Below, in pieces: positions 12,001 through 24,221 of a stretch of 64,000 nt of DNA. Position 1 is the first letter of the stretch. Each line of letters opens with the position of its first letter. Source of the DNA: Allium sativum (taxonomy: Eukaryota; Streptophyta; Magnoliopsida; Asparagales; Amaryllidaceae); NCBI GenBank assembly GCA_030737875.1, contig CM060915.1:572926577-572990576 (forward strand), written 5' to 3'. The notes beneath the pieces were generated by a model, which searched no databases, was not told the DNA's origin, and saw only the letters and a program-made list of their open reading frames with translations. A program made the translations under genes and the position numbers.

Positions 12001-14820
12001 AATGGAAATTGCTTTTAAGAAGTGATTGTTAAAAAGTAGAAATGTTTTACAAAATGGTAACTAATATGTTAATTAAGTAAATGTTAAAGACAATTTAATT
12101 ATAAATGGATAAAGGAATTAAGTCTATTTATTTCCATGGTTTAATATTCAAGTTAATTTGATAAATATTTTTCAAAACAACAACGTTGTTTTAAAAATGT
12201 TTTGAAATCAAATGGATTTACAAGGTCTGGTTGTTCGAATATTTTGAGTATCGAACTTCTACAAATCTTAACGATAAGAATGATTTTGACTCAAGGTCTG
12301 AGAGTAACTAAAGTACCCCAACTTGAACGATTTCACTATTATCCAATAGATCGTATTAGTTTATATTCGAAATGAGTGTTAGAGTTAAATTTCGCTTTCA
12401 TCTATGGAAACATATATTTAAAAGTGATAATACCACATAAGGTTTATTAGTTAAGTAATACTTATATTTCCAAATGAGTATATGAATAAGTTAATATTTG
12501 AAATTAAATAATTAAATAATTAAATATTATTTAAAAGAAGCTTGGTAGGTCTAATGGAAACGAATCTGTTTATTTTATTTTATATTTGATAGTTAAATCA
12601 TCGACTGTCAAATCTGACCATTATTATCGTTATCGTTTCGAAGAGTCCGGAATCTAAATTCCACTTCGATTCGATATATATGTTGCGAGTCAGAAATTAT
12701 TGAAGATCATTGAAGTCGGAGTTTATACAAGGGTTATTCTGTTTATCCTAGGTAGAAATTGCCTAAGATGGATTTGTAGAATAGTACCGTCGGTTTGTTC
12801 AGTCCCAGGACAATCTTGTATGGACGAATGTCTAACAGAGTATACCTAACAGATCATACGATTGATCTCTTCAAACTATGTTTAGTGGCAGAGGAATTCA
12901 TTTCTCTTAGCTTTATACCCATGGTATTAGGGACATCAGTTGGTGATATTGATGGGTTTGATGATGTGGCATTCAAAGTGAATGAAAACATGATATATAT
13001 ATATATATAAAGGTAAGTTTTGACCTCAAGCCTCACACCTGGGAAATGACAAAAATCGGGTTGGCGGTATGGCTAAGTAGGTCGCTCCCAATTGTATATT
13101 GTCACCATCTAGAGAATATTCATTTTGTTACTTCTTTCACTTCTGTATCTCCCGGAAACGGTTATGGTTCTTGCAACCGTAGGTGAAAATATATTCAATA
13201 CACTCAAGAGAAATGAGTGGTTGGTCATGTGTGGTCGGGTTGCAAGTTGTTCTTGTTGAACCCAGTATATCCCTCTCTAGAGATACGCTATTGAAAGGTG
13301 GTTTCATACCTAGTCATAGTTGGAAATCCATTATCCAATAAGCGCTCGCGGTTTTGATTGTATACCATATATGCAGAGCCTAAGTGCAAGCGTTCTGCTA
13401 GATTGCTATTGTGGATTTATAAATACTCTGATAATATCAGAAAGTTTTGATACAAAAGATGTTTTGGGTTATCGTATGGTAAAAACCATCCATGTTTATG
13501 TGTGGATCGATCATACGATATTTTTCTTTGAAAAGATTTTAAAAGTTAAACAAAGTATTCTGGATTCTCATAAGGGAAAACCCATTCCGTGTTATACGGC
13601 GTTTTCTTATTAGATATCTTTTTTTTTTCTCAAGAAGTTTTAAGATCGTTTACTCATACCGGTCCCATGACTGACCCAAAGTTTATTTTCCTATGTTTTC
13701 CCTAAACTCTTGGGTGCCCAAATTTGAACGAGCATCCAAGTAGTTCAGGATTTTACAGATTTATTAGAGGATCTTAGAGAAGGAGGCTTCAACGATAAAT
13801 ATATAGAGTTTATTTCCACTGTATTGTATATGTATTGTACTCTGATAATATATGTAAGTTTAAATTAAGTTTTGTACTTCAAAAGTGATTATAGAAATAT
13901 TTTATTTTATTTCGCTGCGATTATGAGATTCTTTTTTGTTGTTCAGTTCTATTTTCTTCTTAACTTTTCTATCTTATCTATTCTCATCCTCTAATTTCTT
14001 TCTTCCACCTTTGGGTTTTAGTGGTCTTTGGGTTGGACTTGGATTGTATTTGGATAGCTCAAAGAGTACCAAAATTTGGGTCGTCATAGGTATCATAGTT
14101 TTTTTTTTACTTTTTAATTAATTTAGTAATGGTGAGAAATTAAAGTAAACTTCATGTTGATATAATGCAATTTAGTTTTTTATCTTTTGTCTATTTATTA
14201 AATAAGGTTATTTTATTGGTCAAAATTTGACAAAAATGAGGAAATAAATATTAGGAATCTTGACTATAAAAGAAGCATGGGAACTTTAGTATAAACAAAA
14301 GGGAAAATGCCATCATTAATTATGTCAACATGAAAATTTTATGGATTACTCAAAGTGGACTCAAATATGAACAAAAAGACATTTAATGACTAAACTATAG
14401 GTAGGCTACAATAAGACAAAGGTTAAAAATAATTCTTTAATCTTTTCAAAGATTTTTAAGGAAAAACAAGGAATTTAGTACATTATAATTTTTATTTCCT
14501 TATAAATACATAAAATCATGAATTTGAGATACATATGATAAATAAAATCATTTTAATTATGAATAGGATAAACAATTTACAAGATATGGTAAAATATAAA
14601 AGGAAAACAATAATAGATTAGCAAACATGAACGATTATTTTGAAATTCACAACCATAATGGCTGACATGAACCAATTAAAAGCAAAATATAACCCTTATA
14701 CATGTAATATAACATTTTACTATAAAACTAGAAACACGAAAATATTATCATGGAGAAAGTTAGAGGGTTTTTTAGCCTTAAGGACTTCCCGCTAAATTTT
14801 TTTTCCAACGAACAAAGCAT
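9085..14820. other. AT-rich DNA with no recognisable gene
   Basis: No frame longer than about 100 codons and no protein motif I can name. The interval includes a purine-rich GAAGAA/AAAGAAG stretch (10640-11060), very AT-rich DNA (11130-12600), a short TA run (12990-13009) followed by a donor-like AAAG/GTAAGT, and moderately complex sequence to about 13700 that could be old LTR. I found no paired LTR, primer site or terminal repeats. Confidence 0.5.
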
Positions 14821-14821
14821 T

Positions 14822-14985
14822 AAACCTAATTATCATGCGTCTTCTTCTCTCCTTTGATCTCGTCAGCAACTATATTCTTCCTCATCCGACCATGAAATTA
14901 TGCATCACCAGCTTCGTTGAACTCAGTGGCTTTCGATGCACCTTTGACCATTGTCAATCCCAAATCTATATAATTTTGATAAACC
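14822..14985 (-). pseudogene. Possible exon remnant of unknown protein
   Basis: On the minus strand an acceptor-like TTATTTCTAG (near 15000) is followed by an open stretch containing GLTMVKGASKATEFNEAGDA, then one stop, then a Lys-rich tail to a stop. Codon texture is more gene-like than the surroundings. It lies on the left flank of element A, on the same strand as the remnant at 58016-58713 on A's right flank, so the two might be pieces of one gene split by A. I do not recognise the sequence. Confidence 0.25.
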
Positions 14986-15678
14986 TAGAAATAAGGTAAA
15001 CGTGAGTTGCAATTGTTACAAATATCAATTTTGACTAATAGGAAATGATCAGAGGCTACCACGATGCCCGACACATTAAGGTGACTTCATTCATTCAAAG
15101 ATTAACAACCTTGATGCATTCGAGCCGAAACAAGCAAAGATCATGCCCTAAATTTTTAGTTCTATTACCATCACCTACAATTACTAGAGGAAAATGAACA
15201 TGGGTTATATTATGTGATCCATAAATGATCACAGAGCATCTACTGAAGTATGTTAGTGTCAAACATTGATTTTAATATATAATTTTTTATCATTGGTAAC
15301 AACCCGCATATTACATATCGGAGGATCATAAAATATTTTTATTTAATTCCCTGAGGGTTGGATCATTCTCATATTTTGATATGTTGTTTATGGGGATGTG
15401 AGACATGTCCATAATTTTTTTCCAATTTTATTTATGATATTTTTGCCCCTATCAGTTTAGTACAGGTAATAAATTTTGATTGAAATCGAATCATGCGCTG
15501 AGGTCAATTTCCTTGGAAAGGAAATGGTGTTGCCAGTTCCGTAGAGTGGTCACATTAAAGATTTGGTTTAGTGGTTTGGGAGAAATCAATGTTTCAGTGC
15601 TGCACAATTTCTATATAGGTTTGACTAGTCACTAATGGGCTGAACTGGTATGGCCCCATTAGTGGGCTGGTTAGAGGC

Positions 15679-15686
15679 TATAAGTA
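15679..15686 (+). promoter_or_regulatory. TATA-like box in the LTR of element A
   Basis: TATAAGTA, followed by a pyrimidine-rich stretch (TTTACTTTCTTCATTCTCTC, 15710-15729) where transcription would be expected to start. Confidence 0.45.
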
Positions 15687-16521
15687 GCGGGTTAAAGGCA
15701 TGGAGAGAGGTTTACTTTCTTCATTCTCTCATTTTGTTGAGCTTGTGATCCTCCTTGCTCAATTAAATATCTCTCTTCTCCATTAAAAATGTAGATCCAG
15801 GTTAGAAGATCAAAGATCAACATCGAAGAAAGGTAGATCGCATCAAAGTGGTTGATTTGAAGGTCGTTCTTCATCGTTCTTCACTGTTCGGATTAAAGAT
15901 TAGTGGTTTTCAAGCTATTTTGAAGATATGGTTAGTGATAAGCATCTCTCACAAGGATTTAGTCGAGTATATGGGATGTATAATCCTAATTTCGTCGTTT
16001 CAAGTTGTTTTCACTTGGATATACAACACCGTATGTATGATTTCAATTTGAATCACCATAGGATTTAATCTAACAACTTATAAACAGTAATTTCATATGA
16101 TGTTTAATGTACTTATATGGATCGATAATTGGTTGATTTTGTTGTTGAATCATTGTTGAAATATCGAAATGGAATTTGTTTTTGATAATGAAATCAATTC
16201 GAATTCAAGTGTGGTTTTAGTTGGAGATTTGGTGAGCATGCATGGATTGAATCAGTGGTGTTTGGGTGAGTTTTGGCCTTGAATCGACGAGTTTTGGGCT
16301 TGGCTGAATTTTTAGGATTTAACAGCATTTGTTAAACGTTGTAGAAAGGCATGGATCGAGTACAAATTCTGGTATGGATCGGTCACCAAAAATCGGTGGA
16401 TCGGCACAAAAAAATGATGGATCGGGCATGTTTTGATGGAACTGGCAAAGGATGAATATTTTGGGTATAACGGTGTTTGTTAAATGCTTTGAAAGAGGAT
16501 GGATCGGCCACTTACTGAATC

Positions 16522-16629
16522 ATGGATTAGGAACTAAAAACGTGGTGTTGCGTACGTGTTTTTGAGCACGTTTTGATGGATCGGGGACTAAAAACGTGGT
16601 GTTGCGCATGTGTTTTTGAGCAGTTTCTA
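16522..16629 (+). repeat. 54-bp tandem duplication in the LTR of element A
   Basis: Two units carry ACTAAAAACGTGGTGTTGCG and GTGTTTTTGAGCA with a 54-bp offset. Related ATGGATCGG fragments lie on both sides (16375-16640). Confidence 0.75.
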
Positions 16630-18088
16630 ATGGATCGGGCAGATATAACAGCGTTTCCAAATGCCGTGGAAAGCAGTTGTAAACGCTGTGGTATAAAAAT
16701 TGAACCAAAGGGTCTGGATAAGGCCAGGAGATATGTTAGCATTTCTGAAACACTGTAAAAGGCTGAATTAAACGTTGTAGTATGTTTTTTATAGCAGGAA
16801 GGCTGAAATGATATGAAATGCAGTATTGACCAAACGATGCATATTTTCGGGTCGAGATGGTCATGGCTTTGATGTGAATTCAAAGAGGAATGATTGAAGT
16901 GTTTTAAAACGTTCGTTGATCGATGAAATGCAATGAATATTGAGATGAATCAAGATGATTTGAGATCATGGATAAATGCCGCTTAAGATGATTTTAGCTT
17001 GCTAATGGTCGTCGATGACGACGACTAGAGATATCGAAGACCGAGGAATTATCGTGGTCATAGGTTCTAGCCGACTCAAAGATGGGGTATAATAGGGATG
17101 CCTCGAAGACTAGATATTGGTCGAGTATCATGGGTAGCGATGAAAGGCCTAGATACGTAACGATGAAAGGCGTATGTAAGTTTTGCTAGAACCGGGGTTT
17201 ACCATTAGCCCTTGATGGATGACATGATGTTGAGACGGTCATATGGTCAACGATGGTTTCAAAGCAGGATTGTCGGTGATAGCCAGAGTCATGGATGTTG
17301 ATTTTCCTTCTTGTATCATCTTGCTTAGATTGTTCGACGTCAAATGAGACATCTCTTGGGTGCTTATCTGATATTGGTTTAGGCCTTTAGGGCTCGTGCT
17401 TGGGAGATATTGATATCGATTAGAATGGTCTACGCTAGATAACTAGTTGTTATGTTTGTTTGCTTATGTCTGGTTGTTTGTAAAGGCTATCACTGTCGGA
17501 TGTGGAGGAGATGGGTTGGGTTTCTTCTTTGTTGGTATTGGTAGATTAGATGATTGATTTGCCTATTTCTCATATACTTTATTGATGATGTTAAATAGCT
17601 GTTTTATTGCTCATTAAGACTGTTGTCTGACTCAAGGCTTTATGTTTCCTCTTATTACCTTGGATTGTTCATCAAGGATTTGGATGTGCAGACTGAGTAA
17701 CATGTGACAGGTAGTTGAACTTGATGAGAACGGTGCCGCTGAGAGATGAAGAGTTGGAGGGTTTCGTATTAGTTTCCTATTACCTACTATTTACTTTTTT
17801 TGTTGCTATTGATGTATTCTCTGAGTGACTTGTAGTGAGGCACTTTGTAAAGTCTCTAATAGTGTAATCCAATGTTGTATGGATATTTTCATGGTGATAT
17901 GAGAAAAAATTTAAGATTCTACTCCATTCTACTTTACTATTATTGCCTATTGTATATGTTCTATTATAATTTATCCTTGCGCCATTAGTTATACGACAAG
18001 TTTCGTTTGTGATTTTCTACCCTGATGATCATCCACAGTGGCCTGACACATTCTTCTGTTAAAAGGAGTTGTAGGCGGTCGTTACATT

Positions 18089-18100
18089 TGGTATCAGAGC
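18089..18100 (+). other. Primer binding site of element A
   Basis: TGGTATCAGAGC, complementary to the 3' end of plant initiator tRNA-Met, two bases after the LTR end. The same 12-mer follows the 5' LTRs of C (32577) and D (46560). Confidence 0.9.
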
Positions 18101-18235
18101 TTTTCTTAATCGATTTTAGCCAAAGTTCAATGACGTAATAGCATATGAGAGACGTATTTGAAGATTTCTGATGGGTGTATACTATATATTAGTGTATAGT
18201 ATAATAGCATTTGAACTCCATTTACAGTTTTTCTC

Positions 18236-19250
18236 ATGTGTGGACTAATCACTCTATTTTTCAGATTTAGAACGAGTCGTCATACGTCGAGACACGCTGC
18301 TAGGGAGGAGATTGTTCCTCGAGGGGGAAATGGTGGTATACCAGATTACCCATCTATTTTTGAGGCCATGGTGGCGACAATAATGAGGAGGGTTCCCGCC
18401 CTAGAAACAGCCGCGGTAGATGTAGGGGTTCAAGTGCAAATGCCTAGGGTTGTGGACTTCACATAATTATGCAAAGATTTCACTACTCTATGAAAGAAGA
18501 AGTTTAAAGTGGTAGAATTGATTGTAGAGATTCAAGGGTGGCTTGATACTTGCACTCGAATCTTTAGAGACTTGGGAATTGATGATGCGACTAAGAGGAA
18601 GCTTGCATCGAGACAGTTTATAGGGCAGAGCTATGGACTGGTGGAACTCTGTCACTCTAAAGACTCCAGAATATGAGATTTTATGTGAGCAATTCCAGAT
18701 CAAATTTGAGACGAAGTTTAGTTCTACCATTTAGAAGTATATTCTGTTTAAGAGGTTTATCGATCTTAATTAAAACGTTCGATCAGTGCTGGAGTATGTT
18801 TCTGACTTCAAAGCCTTGCCGAAGTATGCTCATTCATATGTCGAGACTCCTTATTAGAGGAACGAGAAGTTTGTCACGGGCTTAGATAAATATCTTGGGA
18901 ATCAACTGGTTGATCACTTGGATGATACTTATGAGAAGATCGTGGAAATAGTTCTTAGGTATGAGAGTTTGTTTCCCAAAGAAGAGACTGTTGTTGCAGC
19001 TAAAAAGGAACCAAAATCACAGCTGGGTAGTAATAATAAAAAGAGGAAGCAACAACAGCAGAAAGGAAAAGATGGCCAGAAGAAGCCGAAGGGCAAGGTG
19101 ACTTGCTTTGACTGCCAGAAGAAGGACCATTACTCCAAGGATTGTAAGAATCCAAAGGATGAGAGGAAGTGCTACAACCGTGGCAAGCCTGGGCATAACT
19201 AGAAGGATTGTCCAGAACCAATGAAGAGAAAGAAGATTTTGAAGGCGTAT
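18236..19250 (+). pseudogene. Element A gag, broken
   Basis: Remnant of the structural protein that packages element RNA. The first frame (18236-18466) is the variable N-terminus. After stops and frame changes come the conserved capsid part (about 18470-18900, including QGWLDTCTRIFRDLGIDDAT) and a Lys/Gln-rich linker. Two zinc knuckles follow: CFDCQKKDHYSKDC at about 19102-19143 and CYNRGKPGHN with a stop replacing the next residue at 19201. The second knuckle's middle Cys is replaced by Arg (CYNR rather than CxxC), so it could not bind zinc normally. Confidence 0.8.
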
Positions 19251-19620
19251 GCTTTGGAGGCTTTGCCATCGTCTTCAAGGGCTCCTGCAGCAGAGGAGAA
19301 AAGGAAGAGTGTCGTCGTTCAAGGTATTCTTTCTGTTAGAGATGTTTCATTCCATGTACTGTTTGACACTGGGGCATCGAATTATTTCATTTGTAATGAG
19401 CTTGTGTGTCGCTTAGGTTTGGAACTCGAGATTTGTGATAGATTATTGATCGCGACTAATCTAGTTGCAGGTTCATCTAGTTTGTATATGATTTGTCGTG
19501 GTCTAGTGTTGTCGAGTCATGGTTGCTCCTTTGTGTGTTATTTTTTTTTTTGAACTTCGCTGGGTTTGAGATTATTTTGGGTATGGATTAACTCAAGAGG
19601 TACGCGGCAAAAGTGAATTG
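19251..19620 (+). pseudogene. Element A protease, broken
   Basis: Aspartic protease that would process the polyprotein. The active-site motif FDTGASNYFI is visible at about 19360-19390, in frame with the end of gag (open frame 19221-19553). The frame runs into a T-rich tract (19540-19551) and stops; the next conserved piece, ending in a WVWIN-like segment, lies in another frame. Confidence 0.75.
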
Positions 19621-19747
19621 TGAGAAGTTGGAGGTGATAGTTGGGAATCTGTAAGGGCAAATGGTTGTGATTCGATGTAAACCCGAAGATGGTGTCTTCG
19701 TGAGCTATTTATACTCTCTTGTGGTTCCACAATAAGACTCATCATCG

Positions 19748-20490
19748 GTGCTGATTGCAAGTGAGTTTGATGATGTCTTTGACAAGGTCAAAGGGTTGCC
19801 ACCGCATTGCGAGATTGGGTTTAGGATCGATTTGATTGAAGGTGCTAGACCTATCGTTATGCCTCTTAGGAGGATGGCGCCTAAGGAACAACGAGAGTTA
19901 GAGGTGCAAGTATGCGACCTTTTGGGAAAAGGACTCTTTTAGAGAAGTGTATCCGAATGGGATGTACCAGTTGTGTTTGCAACATTGCAGATGGATCTAT
20001 GAGATTGTGTGTGATTATCGTGAGCTGAACAAGATGACCAAGAAGAACAAGTATCTGTTGCCAAGAATAGATGACTTGTTCGATTAGCTTCACGAGGCTA
20101 AGGTATTTTCTCAAATGGATTTGGCATTGGGATTCCACCAATTGAGAGTGGCAAAGGATAGTGTGCCGAAGACTGGTTTTAGGACACTATCTGGTTTCTT
20201 CGAATGGTTGGTGATGCCATTTGGGTTGACTAACGCGCCAACGTATTTTGTGGATCTTATGAATAGGGTTTTCAGAGATTAGTTGAACAAGTTCATGCTT
20301 GTGTTCATGGATGATATTCTGGTTTACTCCCGGAATGAGGAAGAGCATAAGACCCACTTGCAAGTTGTTTTGGAAATCTTGTGAAAGCATCAACTGAAAG
20401 CTAAGTTTTCGAAGTGTCACTTCTGGAAGAGAGAAGTGAGATTCTTAGGCCATGTTGTATCTTGAAATCGAATACCGGTTGACCCTGATA
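19748..20490 (+). pseudogene. Element A reverse transcriptase, broken
   Basis: Starts with a linker frame (19748-19942) bearing DVFDKVKGLPPHCEIGFRID, the usual lead-in to gypsy RT. The RT core follows in shifted frames: [20 protein letters not shown] (about 20010-20070), a [13 protein letters not shown] segment, a [12 protein letters not shown] segment, and the catalytic [10 protein letters not shown] (about 20305-20335). Several in-frame stops. The F-x-D-D form is normal for this clade. Confidence 0.85.
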
Positions 20491-20492
20491 AG

Positions 20493-21116
20493 GTGGCAAC
20501 AATCCAGAACTGGGGTAGACCTAAGAATGCAACGGATGTTCGGAGTTTCCTTGGGCTGGCGGGATATTATCGTTGGTTTATCAAGGATTTCTCCAACATA
20601 GTTGCACCATTAATGGGATTGACGAAGAAGAATCAAGTGTTCACATGGGATGCGAAGTGTGAGCAGGCTTTAGGAATCATGAAAGAGAGACCGACGAGTG
20701 CTCTTGTTTTGATGATTCCGAGTGGGAATGAAAAAATGGAGGTATACACCGATTCATATAGTACTAAACTTGGAGTAATGCTGATGTGGAAGAATAAAGT
20801 TGTGGCCTACGTGAGTCGACTGCTGAAACTACATGAAAGGAATTATCCTACTCATGACTTGGAGTCGGCAGCGATCATGTTTGCTCTGAAGATGTGGAGA
20901 CCTTACCTATTGGGGGTTCGATTCGAGTTGTTTACAGATCACAAGTCATTGAAGTATCTTTTCTCCCAAAAGGATTTGAATCTTCAGCAGCAACAATGCT
21001 TAGAGTTTCTGGCATCATATGATTTTGGAATAGTCTATACTCCTGGTAAAGGTAACACAGTTGTGGATGCATTGAATCAAACACACACAAGTTTGGGAGC
21101 GATGTTTTTGGAATGA
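20493..21116 (+). pseudogene. Element A RT thumb and RNase H, longest open piece
   Basis: A 207-codon open frame covers the RT C-terminus ([20 protein letters not shown]) and RNase H up to [20 protein letters not shown]. The first RNase H catalytic block reads VYTDSYS where the family has TDAS, so the Asp is kept but its neighbours changed. It ends shortly after DALNQ, where these enzymes usually have DALSR. It is open only because no stop has arisen here; the gene around it is dead. Confidence 0.85.
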
Positions 21117-21971
21117 AAGCTCCTCGATTCTTGGCAGGATTTGATTTCAGACCACAGTGTGAGTTGGAACCTGGAATGTTGGAAAGCTTATTGATAAAGC
21201 CTGCTATCGTCAAAATGATAGGCGAGAGCTAAAAGCGTGATGCAAAGCTTGGCAAGATTATCCAGATGTTGGAACCAAAGAATAAAGAGTTCGAGGTCGA
21301 TCAAGAAGGTTGGCTTCTAAAACAAGGGCGACTGGTTGTTCCTGATATTTGTTGGACTGAGAGATGAGGTTCTGAGGGAATGTCATCACTGGAAGTTGAC
21401 GATTCATCCTGGTGGTAATAAGATCTATCGGGACATGAAGCGAGCTTACTACTGGGAGGGTATGAAGAGGGATGTTGGAAAGTTTATTTCCAATTATATG
21501 AATTGTCAGTTGGTGAAGGCTGAATAGAAGAAGCCGAGTGGGTTGCTTCAGCCATTGGAAGTTCTTACATGAAAGTGGGAGTAGGTATTGATGGAATACC
21601 TAGAACCAGGGCAGTAAACGAAGGAATTTGGGTCATAGTGGATCGCTTGACCAAAAGCGCCAGATTTATTCCTATCAGATCGACTAGGACAACATCGAAG
21701 TTGGCTGAGATTTATATAAAATGGATAGTTTGATTATATGATATCCCAAAGAGCATAATGAGTGATCGAGATCCATTATTCATGAGTGGATTTGGGAAGA
21801 GTTTGCAAGAGACTTTGTGAAATGAGTTGTGTTTAAGTACGACTTATTATCCCCAAACTGATGGTCAGACCGGAAGGGTTAATCGAGTTTTGGAAGATCT
21901 CCTAAGGGCTTGTGTATTGGACTTTGGAGGATCATGGGAAGACCATCTACATCTAGTTGAGTTTGTGTATA
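21117..21971 (+). pseudogene. Element A integrase, N-terminal part, cut by element B
   Basis: Zinc-binding HHCC domain in the frame at 21336-21527 (HPGGNKIYRDMKRAYYWEGM, then a degraded C-x2-C that reads MNCQLVKAE). The catalytic core follows in pieces: VIVDRLTKSARFIPI (about 21632-21676), MSDRDPLFMSGF (about 21758-21794) and TDGQTGRVNRVLEDL (about 21858-21902). The third catalytic position, normally Glu in TDGQTERVN, reads Gly. The frame stops at the insertion point of B and resumes at 57230. Confidence 0.85.
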
Positions 21972-21976
21972 ATAAT
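21972..21976. repeat. Target-site duplication of element B, left copy (ATAAT)
   Basis: ATAAT precedes the left LTR; ATAAC (57225-57229) follows the right LTR. One transition separates the copies, as expected for an old insertion. Removing one copy and B lets A's integrase frame read on. Confidence 0.85.
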
Positions 21977-22678
21977 TGTTAAACCAAAAAGTGGTTCTAA
22001 CACCCAATTAGACGATAATTCTAAAGAGAATTAAATAAAAAGCAATGAGAACACAAGATTTATAGTGGTTAGGCATTAACGAGCCCACGTCCATTTTATA
22101 CTTCACTATCTGATGAATTAAATACAAATACAATGATGGTATCCACTCAATTCTCACATGTACAATCAATAATCACTCTAAATTCGTAAGATTATACTCA
22201 AGGAATTTGGGTACAATCTAAAATAATAGGAGAAATTTGTTGGTGATGTAGTTAGATGGAAAAATGGCCAAAAGATCCCCCACAATAGTGTTTGGTGGTG
22301 AATTTATAGGCCAAAATTGCATTCGGTTCGGGTGCCACGTAGGCTCCATCTCATGAACTTCGGATTTAGGAGCTCTGAGATAATGACAACACATCAAGAA
22401 CGTGGGTACAGGGATGGTAACCATTCCAGGTTTGTAGGAACACAATGTGTAATAGTTGTAGTTTCAAGTGTTGGTTCGGATTGGATATTAATGGATCGAA
22501 CCGACCCAGAAGTGTCATCTAGAGTTGGCCTTCTGGCTCACGTGTATAGGAAGAGATGGGGTTCGGTTTGAAAGCTCTGAACCAATCCGGAAGCCTGCCT
22601 TCTATTATCCTTGCCCTTAGGTACATTTATTGAATAATTAGTTAGCTTTGTGTAGTCTAACCACAAAGTAGGCTAACA
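21977..22678 (-). mobile_element. Element B, 3' LTR (left copy)
   Basis: 702 bp, TGTTA...TAACA; aligns end to end with 56522-57224 (703 bp), roughly 10% different by eye over the first 400 bp. On the minus strand a TATAAATT box sits at 22308-22301. Confidence 0.9.
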
Positions 22679-22692
22679 TTTTGCCCCTTCGA
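22679..22692 (-). other. Polypurine tract of element B
   Basis: Read on the minus strand, CGAAGGGGCAAAA runs directly into the LTR start. This is where second-strand priming would occur, and it fixes the element's orientation as minus. Confidence 0.7.
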
Positions 22693-22836
22693 TGTACGTT
22701 CTAATGGAGACAATGGGACGTGCTTCGAAGCTGCCAATCCATCCACTTTTGAATCGGTGTCAATCGATAGTTGCTTCTTTCTTCCGGCAGAGTCATTACT
22801 TTTTATGGAGTCATGTCTGTTGGTATCTACGGAGCC

Positions 22837-22844
22837 TATAAATA
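22837..22844 (+). promoter_or_regulatory. TATA-like box for the antisense ORF of element B
   Basis: TATAAATA on the plus strand, opposite to B's own transcription, just inside the 3' LTR. Pyrimidine-rich leader-like DNA follows (CTTCTTCTTTTTCTC near 23180, then donor-like GTAAG near 23270), so the roughly 1.4 kb to the ORF may hold a spliced leader. This stretch (22692-24221) otherwise has no gene I recognise. Confidence 0.45.
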
Positions 22845-24221
22845 CATCATGGGATTCAGGAATTATTTTTGTTGCTCTCAATAACTTCAAGATTTTGCTT
22901 AAGGTCTGAGTTATTCTTTCAGGTAATCTTCTGTGATGTGTATTTGTAATTTTTTATACTTTCCTTCAAATTTATTTATTTTTACTCCACGCGACGAGTC
23001 AAATTGGTAAACATTTCTTAGTTTGGACCGGTTTTACCCAACCCGTCCTGCATTCGGTCCACCTTCATGTTGTTGGGCTGAAAAAGCCTTAAGTCTATCT
23101 TCCAAGTGGATCGGCCTGGACCACCAAATCATGGGAACACGAAGGGCCTCTTTATCTCACATATACAAGTTGATGCTCCTTCTTCTTTTTCTCTATTTTG
23201 CTACCGTCGTTTCCAATCTTATCAAGAAAACCTAATTTCAAAACCTCATTTGATCTTCAAATTAAATCTGTAAGTTGGCATGGAATAACATTCCTCTTGA
23301 TCTAATCATCGATTTCACATAGATAATATTTTGAAATTTGTGTTATTTTGCCCTTGTTGATGTTGATTATGAAGTTCTCCAGCGCGCCGCCGTCGTCGCT
23401 GGTAGTGTTCTCATCACCTCGAGGTGGCGGCGAGGGTGAATGAAACTTTACACCGTGGGTGATAGTTGTGAGCGTATGCTGAATTTCAATGAATTGGGGA
23501 CGACGAGGAGTGTCCTTTGATTTGATGGAAGAAGAATGGAGATGATCGATCTAGGAAAGAAGCGGATTGGGTCGGTGGAAAAGGAGGAAAAAGGAGATAG
23601 GGGATTGGAAAGAACGAGACCGGTTCGGGTCAGTGTAGATATTGTGAAACAAAGCTCTGGCGATGCTTGAATTGAAGGCTTGGGTCTGTTCGGTTCGGTG
23701 CCCACCAAATCGAATGGGTAAAGCTCCACAATGCGCCAACCCGATCCATTCTGAGAAAATAGTTCCCGACTCCTTAGTACACAAAGGCCTTCGAGCTGAT
23801 TCGGTGTCCTTCTACATATATCTCCAAACCGACCTGATCCCTCAGTTTTCTATTACCGATCCAATCTGGTGTCATGCCATGGAACTTGAGCATAACCCAA
23901 CCTTATCGTTCTTAGTCAAAGCCAAGGACTTGATAATGCAAATTCATGACTCACAGCTACACAAACAGCTTAATCAAAACCAGCTACAACTTATAAACTC
24001 ATGGACAGTTAGGATAGAGCCTTTGTAATTTGTACAATTTAGGACTGAACGAATAAATGACAGCTAACTTTTCTTCATATTGCATTCCATTCTGATTGCT
24101 TTTATATATTTTTTGACTTCAGTATTGTACACACTAGCATGGATTAGCACATACATAAACACATGGGGGGCATGGGCTACTACACTCTAATTTCTATTCT
24201 TTCTTGGATAGTACAACGATC

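Larger units (their letters stand above)
15294..18086 (+). mobile_element. Element A, 5' LTR
   Basis: Starts TGGTAACAACCCGC, one base off the usual TGTAACAACCCG, and ends GTCGTTACA directly before the primer site. Length 2793 bp. Its 3' part (about 17558-18070) matches 57490-58013 at the far side of the nest, which confirms it as an LTR. Confidence 0.8.

Noticed and set aside
12795..13010. 71-codon frame ending in a TA microsatellite
   Set aside because: Reads like protein for a stretch but matches nothing I know, and it ends in the repeat; listed only as unannotated DNA.
16527..16883. 118-codon minus-strand frame with repeated NTTFLVPDP/HHVFS
   Set aside because: Shadow of the 54-bp tandem duplication in the LTR of A.
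20493..21116. 207-codon frame as a functional gene
   Set aside because: It is the RT-RNase H part of a dead polyprotein with no start of its own; stops lie on both sides.
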